NCBI RefSeq assembly: GCF_033115175.1
Contig: NC_084847.1
Location: 44,005,905 to 44,069,904, forward strand
Length of the DNA stretch: 64,000 nt
Origin: Lepus europaeus
Taxonomy: Eukaryota > Chordata > Mammalia > Lagomorpha > Leporidae
Direction: 5' to 3'
The notes under the pieces are model-generated. The model was not told where the DNA came from, did no database searches, and saw only the letters and a list, made by a program, of their open reading frames with translations. Below are positions 37,001 to 47,040 of this stretch, one piece after another. Position 1 is the first letter of the stretch; every line of letters begins with the position of its first letter. The position numbers and the translations under genes are program-made.

Positions 37001-39372
37001 CAGCCTGTGTCCTGTAGCCTGTGTCCTTTAACCAGTGTCCTGTAATCTGTGCCCTGTGTCATATGCTGTGTATCCTGTGTCTTGTAGCCTGTCTTCGGTA
37101 GCCTGTGGCCTATGCCGTGCAGCCTTTGTCCTGTGTCCTGTGGCCTCTGTCCTATAGCCTGTGTATGCATCGAGTATCGTGTGGCCTGTGGCCTGTAGCC
37201 TCTGTCTTGCGTCCTGTGTCCTGTGTCCTATGTCTTGTATCCTGTGTTCTGTTGCCTGTGGCCTGTAGCATGTAACCTATGTCCCGTAGCCTGTGTTCTA
37301 GCCTGTGTCCTGGGTTCTGTATTCTGTGTCCTATAGCCTGTGTTTTGAATCCTCTGGCCTATGCGCTAAATGCTTTAGCTTGTTTTCTATCTTGTGGAGC
37401 CTATGTCCTGTAGCCTGTGTGCTGCAGCCTGTGTACTTGTCCGCTGCCATGTGTCCTGCGTTCTGTAAACGGTGTCCTATATCCTGTATCTGTAGCCTTT
37501 GTCCTGTAGCCGGTGTGCTTTATGTACACTGTGGGCTCTGTCCTGTGTCCTGTAGCCAATCCCTGTGTCCTGGGTCCTGTGTCCTATGTTGTTTAGCCTT
37601 TGTCTTGTCTCGTGTAGCCTGTAACCTGTGTCCTGTAGCCTGTGGACTATATTCTGGAGCCTGGGTCCTGTGTCCTGCAGCCTGTGTCCTGTGTTCTGTA
37701 TTCTGTGTCCTGTAGCCTGTGGCCTGTGTGCTGTAGCCTGTGTCCTGTGGCCTATGTCCTGTCTTTTTGAGTCCTGTAGACTGTGTCTTATGTCCTGTGT
37801 CCTGGGTCCTGTAGCCTGTGTGTTCTGTCTGATAGTCTGTGACATAAGTCACAGGACACAGGCTACAGGACTGAGGCCAAAGGCTACAGGACACAGGACA
37901 CAGGCTACAGCACACAGGACATAGCCCAGACGACACAGGACACAGGATAGAGGACACAGGATATGGAACCCAGGACACAGGCTACAGGACACAGGACACA
38001 GGCTACAGGACACAGGACACAGGAGAGAGGCTACAGCACACAGGCTACAGGACACTCTATCCTATAGCCAGTGTCCCGTGTCTTGTTCCCTCTTTCCTTC
38101 AGCCTGTGTCGTGTAGCCTGTGTCCTGTGTCTTGTAGCCTGCGGCCTGTATTCTTTGTTCCATCGGTCTGTCCTGTGTCCCATAGCCTGTGTCCTGGAGC
38201 CTCTGTCCTGTGTCCTGTGTCCTATGTTGTTTAGCCTTTGTCCTGTCTCCTGTAGCCTATAACCTGTGTCCTGTAGCCTGTGGACTATATCCTGGAGCCT
38301 GGGTCCTGGGTCCCGCAGCCTGTGTCCTGTATTCCGTGTCCTCTATCCCGTGTCCTGTGTCGTCTGGGCTATGTCCTGTGTCCTGTAGCCTGTGTCCTGT
38401 GTTCTGTATTCTGTGTCCTTTATCCTGTGGCCTGTGTTGTCTGGGCTATATCCCCTGTGTCCTGTAGCCTGTGGCCTGTGTGCTGTAGCCCGTGTCCTGT
38501 GTCCTATTACCTGAGTCTTTTGAGTCCTGTAGCCTGTGTCTTATGTCCCGTGTCCTGGGTCCTGTAGCCTGTGTATTCTGTCTGCTAGTCTGTGACATAA
38601 GTCACAGGACACAGGCTACAGGACTGAGGCCAAAGGCTACAGGCTACAGGACACAGCACATAGGCCAGACGACACAGGATAGAGGACACAGGATATGAAA
38701 CCCAGGACACAGGCTACAGGACACAGAACACAGGACACAAGACACAGGAATTAGGCCACAGGACACAAGCTACAGGACACAAGACACAGGCTATACGACA
38801 CAGGCTAAAGGACAGAGGGAACAAGGCACAGGACACCGGCTACAGGACAGAGGCCACAGGACACATGCCAAAAGAAACAGGCCATAGGACACAGGACACA
38901 AGCTACATGTCACAGGACATAGGTTACAAGACACAGGGACAAGCTACAGCACATATGCTGTTGGACACAGGCAACAGGATACTGGCTACAGGACAAGGAC
39001 ACATGCCACATGAATAGGCTAATGGACACAGCAAACAGGATAGAGGACACAGGCTACAGCACACAGGCTACACTATATAGGACAAACTCTAGGTCACAGG
39101 CTACAGAAAAAAAGCAGAGGCCACAGGCCACAGCACACCAGCCACAAGACACAGGCCACAGGACATAGGACAGAAGACACAGGCTACAGAACACAGGCTT
39201 CAGAACATATGACACAGGATACAGGACACAGGGCAGAGGCCACAGGATACAGGCCTACAACACAACACACAGGCTACAAGATACAGGCTACACAACATAC
39301 AACAGAGGCTAAAGGACACAGGACACAGGACACAGGACAGACTTCAGGACAACGTCACAGGACATAGGACAT
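28025..39372. repeat. Strand-alternating tandem array (cctgtgtcctgtagcc family)
   Basis: 11.3 kb of short units of the type tgtcctgtagcctg, imperfectly repeated. Long forward blocks alternate with inverted blocks reading acaggacacaggctacagg. Ten forward-to-inverted switches share the palindrome TGTGACATAAGTCACA, at about 28574, 30248, 31536, 32279, 33033, 34554, 35311, 36065, 37838 and 38591. The return switches usually share ggacact-ctatcctatagcc-agtgtcc, an inverted repeat with 7-bp arms. Inverted blocks are mostly 205-215 bp, but longer in the first two and in the last (about 780 bp). The commonest switch-to-switch spacing is 743-757 bp. Cys-rich translations (CPVSCVLCPVAC) occur in many frames and look like by-products of the repeat. 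Confidence 0.95.
31150..37200 (+). repeat. Two tandem copies of a 3.03 kb block within the array
   Basis: 31150-34175 and 34175-37200 match at an offset of 3018-3032 bp. Over long stretches no difference is visible: translated frames of 122 and 147 codons at 33264 and 33521 are identical to those at 36289 and 36546. Small differences exist near the left ends, such as a short deletion around 31630 relative to 34655. A third copy starts near 37200 but diverges after about 140 bp. Confidence 0.9.
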
Positions 39373-40750
39373 AGGCTCCAGAGCACAGGCAGGGCCCTGG
39401 CCACACTCCAGTGACAGGCCCCTCTCTCCTCCTTGACCTCCAGGGCCATGATCCCCTCAGGCAGGGCCCTGGCCACCCTCTAGGGCTGGGATCCTTCTCT
39501 TCTCCATGCCCTACCGAGCCAGGCCCTGCTCCCCTCAGGCGCAGCACTAGACACCCAGCAGGCCTGGCCCCACTCCTCTCCTTGTCCTCCAGGGCCTGGG
39601 CCCCACAACCTTCCTTGCCCACAGGCCTGGGCCCAGCACCCATTGCTGCCCTCCAGGTCCAGACTCTGCTCCCCTCACCAAACTCCAGGGCTGGACCCCA
39701 CTCCTCTCCTCACCCTCCAGAGCCAGGCCCTGCTCCCCTCACGCCCATCCCTGGCCTCCCTCCAGGGCCAGACCCTGCTCCCCTCCTTGACCTCCAGGGC
39801 CTGTGTTCGCTCCTCACACTCCAGGGCTGGCACCGCTCGCCTCCTCACACCCTTGGTCTGGGCCTGCTCCCCTCCTCCCCCTCCAGAGCCAGGCCATTCT
39901 CCCCACAGGCGCATCCCTGTCCTCCCTCCAGTGCCAGACCCCGCTCCCCTCCTCACCTGCAGGGCCAGGCCCTGCTCTGCTCCTAGCCTTCCAGGGCCTG
40001 GGTCCTCACCTCTCCTTGCCCGACAGAACCTGGGCCACACTCCAACCTTCACACTCCAGGGCCTGGGCCCCGCTTCAGGGCTTCCCTCCAGGGCCAGGTC
40101 CCACTACCCTCAACGCCCTCCATGGCTGGACCCTGCTTGCCTACTCGCCCTCCAGGGCCTGGGCCCAGCTCCACTCACTGCCCTGCAGGGTTGGACTCTG
40201 TTCCCCTCCTCGCCCTCCAGGGCCCAGGCCCCACTCCAATCCTTGTCCTCCAGGGCCAGACCCTACTCTCTTCCTTGATCTCCAGGGCCAGGCCCTGCTC
40301 TCCTCTTCACCCTCCAGGGCCTGGACCCAGCTCCCCACACTGCCCTCCAGGGCCTAGCCCCACTACCCTCAATGCCCTCCAGGGCTGCAGCCCGCTCACT
40401 CCTGGCCCACCTGGGCTGGCATTGCTCCCCTCCCTGCACTCCATGGCCATGGCACACTCTGCTAAAAGCCCTCCAGAGCTGGAACCTACTCCCCTACTGG
40501 CCCTCCAGGGCCTGGGCCCCACTCTCCTTCTCGCCCTCCAGGGCCTGGGCCCAGCCCCCCATGCTGCCCTCCAGTGCTGGGCCCCACTCAGCACGCTGCT
40601 CTCTTGGGCCGGGCCCCACGAACCTCAACGCCATCCAGGGCCAGACCCCGCTCCCCTCCTCGCCTTCAGGGCCAGGCCCTGCTCCCCTTCTCACCCTCCA
40701 GTGCCTTAGCCTGATCCCTCTTACCTTAAGAAGCTGGGCCCAGCTACCAT
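39373..40750 (+). repeat. GC-rich minisatellite, second block
   Basis: Same unit family as 20250-25270 (gcagggccctggccacactc at the start, then repeated ccctccagggcctgggcccc). It abuts the strand-alternating array with no intervening sequence at about 39372. It fades out near 40700-40750. Confidence 0.9.
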
Positions 40751-42497
40751 TGCTGCCACTAAGTCACTGGTGTCCCTCAGTGGTCCCTAGCAGCCACTGC
40801 CTCTGTCTTCGAACACCCTGTTGTCACTGCAGCATTGGGCACCCTGCACTGTGCCCCAGCACCTGCCACTTCATGGCCTGCCTTGGCTGCCTCCTTCTCT
40901 ATCCTCGGGCACCCCCAGGGAAGCCACATCTCTGTGCCCCAGTGCAGCCACCAGGAGCCACCTGTCATTGGGCCCCAGCACGGTCCCCAGCAGCCTCCCT
41001 TTGATTGCCCGAGTATGCTTCCTACTTCTTCTTGGGCTCTCCTGCAGCCACAGGTTATTTGGGCCCTCTGCGCCACTCCCAGGCCCCACTGCACAGCCCC
41101 TAGACCCCACCAGCACCTTCCCTGGGCACTCCATCTGCCACTGCATCACTAGGTCACCACATGGACCCCAGCAGCTGCCTCCTCCTTCCTCAGCCACCCC
41201 CAGAGTGGCCGGGTTTTAGAACCCCCATTCTCCCAGAAGTCGCCAAGTCTTTGGGGTTCCCGCATTCCTGAGCAGTCGTTGCATCTGTCCTCCAGCACTC
41301 CTGCTGTCCCTGCATCATGTCTGAACTTGGAAATGAGGTTCTATGAAGGGGGTCTCAATTAACACTCTCGTGGCCAAAGTCTGGAGGGAGGGCGAGTGGT
41401 CCTTGCTGCAGGACTGTTGAATGTGCAGAAGAGGAATGTGGGTGTGGCATGAGGAAGGAATTTTCCCTGTGAGTCACCTTTAAGAGCAAGTCTCTGGGAA
41501 GGAATTCCTTCCAACATGCTTTTTGGCAAAGAAAAACCTGGGCAGGAAAATGGAAAGCATGGGCAAGAGTTAAGGTGCCAGGTGACTTCTTCCCAGACAT
41601 GTGGGTCCTGAGTTCTTTGGGGCACACAAGAAGGCAGCTCAATGGGAGAGGCCACCTCGGTCTGCAATGCAGGCTCCTCAGGTCAGATCTGGGAGCTTTA
41701 AGTTGTCACAGGAGTTTCTCATCCATGGACCTCGGAACTGGGTTTGCAGAAGGAACTTGGGCTTAGAGAATACTTCCCAGGGCATAGAGCCACCTGAGCA
41801 CATATGCACGCAATAATTAAAGACAGAATAAAGTGGGAGGAGGACAGAGTGTCATCCAACGTGGGCCCTGGATCTTACAGCCAGCATCCCACACCAATTG
41901 CTTTGAACTGGCTCAGAGACCTGGGGGATCTAAAAGAAAAATGACTAGCTAGAAGATCAGGGGTACTCCAGACACCAGAGAAGCAGTCTGCCGTACTCAC
42001 CTTTCCCAGGGAGCTGAGTCCATCCAAGTCACAGCACAACGATGCGGCAGGAAGGTCAAGTCCATTCTTTGTCTCGCATAAACCCAACACGGATCATGAG
42101 GGTGGGGGAGCAAAAGAAAAAGTAGGTATTTGTGAGAAAATGCTACTCCTGCTAGCCAGCAGGGGACTAAGGGAGGGGCCCAATAATGCCTGGCACAGGA
42201 TTTTTCATTACAGAGTGATGTTCATGGATTTCTTTTTAAAACAAAATCGAACACCCTGTTCTTCTATTTGGGGAAAAGCTCCTGACCCCTAACCATGAAA
42301 ACATGTTTCCTACTGGCCATCTGAAAAATGCAACAATGTATCCCCTCTCTGCCTGCAATGTCTGTGACTGCCTCCTCACCTGCCTCCTCCCAGACAGGAG
42401 TCCATGACTCCCCCTTCACTGCTAAACTTCTCATGGAAGGCCCCTCCTCTGGGCCATGTCCCAAGAGGCTACCGAGAGGCCACTCTCCTCTCTGGAC
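40751..42497. other. Unassigned non-coding stretch, includes kinase 3' flank
   Basis: 40751-41220 keeps a loose C-rich, ctgcc/ccagcag-rich texture that may be degraded minisatellite. The rest is unassigned. The 3' untranslated region of the minus-strand kinase gene must lie below 42498; no clear AATAAA was found within about 300 bp of its stop. Confidence 0.4.
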
Positions 42498-44171
42498 TCA
42501 AGGGCTGTCCTCTGGGGCTGGCAGGATGCAACACAGCCAGCTGAAGAAGCTGACCACTCTCCTGCCAATCCCCAGGCGACCCTTGCCCTTTCTAGCCTGC
42601 CTGTCTGAGCTCCCTGCCTCCTCCTCCTCCTCCTCCTGCTGCTGCTGCTCTTGGCCTGGGATGCTCTGCCTCTCTGGTGCTCCCTGGGAGCCGCTCCTGA
42701 CTTCCAACTCAGCCTCACTGCTGTCGGTGCTCAGTGTGGTGGAGAGAGAGGTCAGAGCATCCTGGCTGAGGACGGCACAGGCAGCGGGGGTCCTTGTCCA
42801 CATGTCCCGTTGGGAACTCTCTCTCCTGCAGGACTCACTGCTGCTCACACCAGGAGTCCCGAGGCAAGGAGTCTGCCCCGACGGGTCCTCTATGAGCACC
42901 AGTGGTTGGGAGCTCAGGGCGGCACACTCACGGGCTCTGCTGTTGCAGCCTGAGTGTCCCTGGAGGCACTGGAGGACGGGCCAGCTCTGAGCACCGGGGA
43001 TGGCCTGGGGCATGGGCTTCCCTTTGCTGTGACCCTCCTGAAGCCCTGGGCACAGGACACTGGCTTGGAGCCTGGGTGGCAGGGAGCCTGCTTTGTGGCC
43101 CAGCTGGAATCCCAGGTCCTCAAGGGAGCTTAGAGCTCCAGGACCCTGAGGAGGTACTGGAGGCTCCACTGCACTCTGTCCATGCATTTCCTGGATGCTG
43201 AAGACCTGCTGTTGAGAGATCCCCCAGCATGGCACAGGGGGCAAGGGGTCATCCCACTCCTGAAGCCACAGTGGAGGGCATAGGCCCCATGGGAATTCCC
43301 ATCCTTCCTCTTCCTGGGGAAGAAACAGAAACTCGTCACTGGTTGCAGGTGCTTCATGTCCTGCATGGAGCCATGGGTGGCCCATGATGTCTGCCGCTGT
43401 GGGCCTGGCCTCAGGGTCCCGGGTCAGTAAGATGTCCACCAGGTTACACAGCTCTGGGTTTCCATAGTGGGGGATTCTGTAGTATCCACACAGGATGGCT
43501 GCCTGCAGCTCCACAAAATCCTCTCCGACAAAAGGGAGTGCCCCTGCTGCCATGGCGTACAGGATCACGCCCACGCTCCAGATGTCAGCCTTGTACCCGC
43601 AGAACTCCTCACCTAAGAACTCCTCGGGCGCACAGTAGGCAAAGGTCCCGCACAGACTCCGCAGGCGCTCTCCATCCGCCAGTTTGCAGCTGAGACCAAA
43701 GTCGCTCAGCTTGATGTTTAGGTTGGCGTCGAGAGGCAGGTTTTCTAACTTCAAATCCCTGTGCACAACGTGCTGCGCATGGCAGTAGTGCACAGCTAAC
43801 AGGGTCTGCGTCAACAGCTGGCGAATCTCTCCATCTAGAAGGTAGCCTCGTTCTACCATGTAACCTCTAAGGTCCCCCCTGACCGCACACTCCATGAAGA
43901 TGTAGCCCCTCTCTGCCGTGTGCCTGACCTGCAGTAGCTTAATGATGTGAGGGTGGTGCAGCCCCCTCATGATTTCTGCTTCTGCACACAACTGCTGGAA
44001 GCCGCAGGAGTGCTGGCCCCCATTCTCCACAACCTTCACAGCCACCTGGGTCCTGCTTTCCCAATGATAGGCCAGTTTCACCAGCCCAAAACCGCCCTGG
44101 CCGAGGACCCTGAGGACCTGGTACCCATCCAGGACCTCCTCCTCACTGGTGAAGGCGGTGAGGCCGTCCAT
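42498..44171 (-). CDS. Sperm motility kinase-like Ser/Thr protein kinase (SMOK/MARK-related)
   Basis: A complete, uninterrupted 557-residue kinase. Numbering from the ATG at 44171: glycine-rich loop VLGQGGFGLVKLA (23-35), ATP-anchoring Lys46 in VAVKV, helix-C Glu64, catalytic HRDLKLEN (137-144; Asp139, Asn144), DFG (157-159), activation segment LCGTFAYCAPE ending at 183, then DIWSVGVILYAMAAGALPF and the kinase end near HPWL (about 268). All residues needed for catalysis are present, so it should phosphorylate Ser/Thr. The layout matches the AMPK-related SMOK/MARK branch, whose SMOK members are testis-expressed and often multicopy. The 290-residue tail is low complexity, with a Q4E6 tract (codon repeats at about 42616-42650) and a basic end RRVVSFFSWLCCILP whose Cys pair might be lipid-modified. 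The frame extends upstream to a GTG (44216), but ATG 44171 sits in a strong caccATGG context. A good acceptor, ttgttgttacttag, ends at 44217, suggesting a 5' UTR intron. Confidence 0.85.
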   Translation of the reverse strand: MDGLTAFTSEEEVLDGYQVLRVLGQGGFGLVKLAYHWESRTQVAVKVVENGGQHSCGFQQLCAEAEIMRGLHHPHIIKLLQVRHTAERGYIFMECAVRGDLRGYMVERGYLLDGEIRQLLTQTLLAVHYCHAQHVVHRDLKLENLPLDANLNIKLSDFGLSCKLADGERLRSLCGTFAYCAPEEFLGEEFCGYKADIWSVGVILYAMAAGALPFVGEDFVELQAAILCGYYRIPHYGNPELCNLVDILLTRDPEARPTAADIMGHPWLHAGHEAPATSDEFLFLPQEEEGWEFPWGLCPPLWLQEWDDPLPPVPCWGISQQQVFSIQEMHGQSAVEPPVPPQGPGALSSLEDLGFQLGHKAGSLPPRLQASVLCPGLQEGHSKGKPMPQAIPGAQSWPVLQCLQGHSGCNSRARECAALSSQPLVLIEDPSGQTPCLGTPGVSSSESCRRESSQRDMWTRTPAACAVLSQDALTSLSTTLSTDSSEAELEVRSGSQGAPERQSIPGQEQQQQEEEEEEAGSSDRQARKGKGRLGIGRRVVSFFSWLCCILPAPEDSP

Positions 44172-44216
44172 GGTGCAATCCCCACCCCACCCCGCACCCC
44201 TGCACTTACTAGTCAC

Positions 44217-44231
44217 CTAAGTAACAACAAA
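44217..44231 (-). promoter_or_regulatory. Candidate splice acceptor upstream of the kinase start
   Basis: On the minus strand the pyrimidine-rich ttgttgttacttag ends in AG at 44218-44217, 46 bases before the ATG. It would place the whole coding sequence in one exon preceded by a spliced leader exon. No matching donor exon was identified. Confidence 0.4.
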
Positions 44232-45030
44232 GATTGGGAAACAAATAGAAATCAAACAAGCTAAATGGAAACCAAAATTAACAGCTCTATATGCTACTAT
44301 TTCTAACAGATAACGCTAACTCTATGAACTATGGTATACTAATCACTAACACTGTATCAAAATTAAGAATGAAAAGTTATAAAACACACAGAATACTAAA
44401 AATGGTGAAGTAAAGCAACACCAACTATGGTAACTATGGTAACTATGCTAATCGATAAGTCTTATAAACGATCTTATCTAAATCGAAGGATCAAAAAATG
44501 AGGAAACAGAAAACAGGGAAACACAAGAAGGACAAAATGAACACAGCATCCAGTACATTTAGCCTGTGAAAGAAAAAACAAAAATAAATATTTAAAGAAA
44601 ATAAATACACAAGCATACAATGTAAAAATGGGAGGGGGGAGAAATTGAAAAATAGCAAAAAAAAAACAAAATAGAAGAAAAACTAAAAGAATCACTACTG
44701 TAAATAGAACTAATAGACCAGACAAAACAACACTACAAATGACAGGACAAGGGAAAACCAGTGATGTCGTCCAATCCTTCAGGCAGTCTCCACAGAGCTT
44801 CCTGGGCCAACTGAACAGAACCGAGCCCAAGCCAGGGAACTGGGAAGGCAGTTGGAATGACATCACAGTGGCTCCCCTGATGTTAGAGGAGGCTCTAACC
44901 AATCACATCTGGGCACACACCATGGTCTTCTCAAGAAACCTTCCACTTGGTTAAAGAGAAAGGATCCCAAAAACTTTGGGCTTAAGTTGGTGACAGAGAT
45001 TGGTATTTAGCATTTGATACCTTAACACAG
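44232..45030. other. Kinase 5' flank, unassigned
   Basis: A-rich on the plus strand to about 44720, then more balanced. It could hold the kinase promoter or leader intron. No repeat family was recognised. Confidence 0.4.
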
Positions 45031-45049
45031 TCCCCTTCAGGCTTTTTCT

Positions 45050-45612
45050 AGTGTTTCAATATTTGTGTATAAGCACTGGTCCTTCCATTCTCTATTCCCA
45101 CCCCCCTTCTTCATTTCCTCTTGGTTCATGTCCATTAAAGATGTCCATTAAGAGGAGTCAACTGCTCATCTTAGCCCAGGCAGGCTCAGCTCATTGTCCC
45201 AAAAGATTGCCAAGCTCTGCCATGGCTTGAACAGATTTTGGCTCCCTCACTCATGTATACATTCCCTCACACACATATGTACTTGTATGTTCAAAAACAA
45301 AAATATAGGCATAAAGCTGTCCCTGTAGAGGAATTGAGCATTTGCAAACTGAGCTCTGGTGGTGCTGCCCACCAGCAGCCTGCTGCTCTGTCTTCTGAAG
45401 GTGAAACACTCAGAGCACACACACGGAGAGAATAGAAACAATGTTGCTGGAGACGCTGCACGAACAAGCCAGGCTCCCTCTCCCATAGAACACCAGGTTA
45501 CAGCCTCAGACTCACTCAGCTCCTGTCTTCCTCCTGAGGGAGGATTCCTGGGGAAGGCAAAGGACCCATTGTCGCTCCTCCAGGCTCCTGAGTTCTTGCA
45601 ACGCAGACTGTG
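45050..45612. repeat. 575-bp duplicated element, copy 1
   Basis: Highly similar to 57058-57616 in the same orientation, including cactggtccttccattctct, tgtccattaagaggagtcaa, tggcttgaacagattttggc and gaggaattgagcatttgcaa. Differences are scattered substitutions and small indels. Not assigned to a known family. It may be a solo LTR or another lagomorph-specific dispersed element, or part of a segmental duplication. Confidence 0.85.
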
Positions 45613-45774
45613 AAACGTGTTTATGACATCTTCATAATTACAGTGGTGTGGTTCTCACGCTTGCTCTCTCCATGCCCTTCTCTCCCCTTCCCTCCATTTC
45701 TCCTCGCTGACAGTATGTCTTCCAAATAGATTAATTACATTTTAAAAAGAACTAGTAAAAGAGTCAATTATTCA

Positions 45775-46020
45775 GAACCTAGAAGTAAACCCACATATCT
45801 ACAGCCAAGTGATGTTCAACAAGGTCTTAGGAATACATATTGGGAAATGAATCGTTTTCTCAATAAAATCCCATTGGGGAAATTGGATGCCCACATGCAC
45901 AATGAAACTAGACCCTGTCTCTCAACACACACAAAAATCAACCCAAAGTGGATCAAGATCTACATCTGAGTCCTGGAACTATGAGATAATAGAAAAAAAG
46001 CATACGAAATGCTTCATGGC
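45775..46020 (+). mobile_element. L1 ORF2 C-terminal remnant
   Basis: cccacatatctacagccaag, gatgcccacatgcacaatga, ctagaccctgtctctcaaca and 'aaaatcaacccaaagtggat' match the well-known end of L1 ORF2. The frame is broken. Confidence 0.75.
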
Positions 46021-46029
46021 TGGACCCCA

Positions 46030-46140
46030 CTCCTCTCTCTCTCTCTCTCTCTCCCTCTCCCTCTCCCTCTCCCTCTCCCTCTCCCTCTCTTCTCTCTGTG
46101 TAACTCTGATTTTCAAATAAATAAATCTTTTTTTTAAAAG
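46030..46140 (+). mobile_element. C-repeat SINE tail fragment
   Basis: Long TC tract, then tgtaactctgattttcaaat with AAATAAATAAATC and a T-run. Only the 3' end of the SINE remains. Confidence 0.65.
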
Positions 46141-46209
46141 ATGGCAACAGTGTCACTGGCATCCTGATCGCATGAGACCACAGCTGTGTGCACAGCCCGT
46201 CGTGGCACG

Positions 46210-47040
46210 TGATGGAACGTATCTAATGCTCCACAGCACAGCCGTTCCGTTCCCCGGCACGTACCCATCGGAACGTCCAGATGTCACCTAAAGACACCGG
46301 CTAGAGTGTCCGTGGCAGTGTTACTGAGGGTAGCCCCGAACTGAAAGCTACCCAGAGATCTGTCCATAGGGGACTGGAAAATACATCATGATTTACGAAA
46401 TCCAGAAATGAGGACGAACCGCAATCACCCGCAACCGTGGGATGCATCTCACAACCGAATGCTGAGGAGAGCAAGCAGACATCAGAGTAATAGCGCAGGA
46501 GCCCACCTAGATCAAGCACCAAACAAGTGAAATTCGCCTCCAACGAGGGAAGTCAGAATAGTGGTCCCCCCGGGATAGTAACCAAAATGGGCCTGAGGGG
46601 GAATTCCGAGAGGGGACTTCTGTCTCGCCCTAGCACTAACTCGCCCTTTGACCCTCGAGGCACACAACTGGGCTGCACGAGGATCTTGTGTACTTTTCCA
46701 GATGTGCAGTCAGGTGCCCATCGTGGCGTCTTGTGCACCGGTGGTCCCTTGAGATTATAAATGGTGCTAAAAGGTTGCTGTTCCCTAGTGCTGTTAGCGC
46801 TGTGGTACCTTGTAGTGCAGTGTGTTACAGGTTTGTGGTGATGCTGTGTAAACAGACCTGCTCTGCTCCACGTGGGAGGCCAGGATGGAGTTCTGGTTTC
46901 TGGCTTTGGCCTGACCTGACCCCAGCTGCTGTGTGCACTTCAATGTACAGTGCATGACGACGATAGTAAACGACTACGCCAGGGACACACATCCCCTGAT
47001 ACTCTCTATTGTTATTTGAGAGCGCACTCCTAGTCATTAA
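46210..47040 (+). mobile_element. Decayed L1 3' region and a second old repeat, with an embedded SINE fragment
   Basis: 46330-46560 resembles the downstream region of old L1M elements (gaaagctacccagagatctg, 'gatgcatctcacaaccgaat'). 46710-47030 resembles an unassigned ancient repeat. Its 'gtgatgctgtgtaaacagac' and 'agtaaacgactacgcc' parts are split by a C-repeat fragment at about 46856-46930 (tccacgtgggaggccaggat). Confidence 0.45.

Noticed and set aside
28249..38700. Dozens of Cys-rich open frames resembling keratin-associated proteins (CPVSCVLCPVAC)
   Set aside because: They occur in several frames, on both strands, and break at each strand switch of the array. The repeat unit simply lacks stop codons in some frames. 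No promoter or conserved start was seen.
20250..39372. CRISPR-like repeat arrays
   Set aside because: Units are degenerate, contiguous and without unique spacers, and the genome is clearly mammalian.
42328..42990. 220-codon plus-strand frame over the kinase tail
   Set aside because: Antisense shadow of the kinase coding sequence.
44172..44216. Longer kinase start at 44216
   Set aside because: That codon is GTG on the minus strand. The first ATG (44171) is in a strong initiation context, and the extra 15 residues coincide with a likely splice acceptor.
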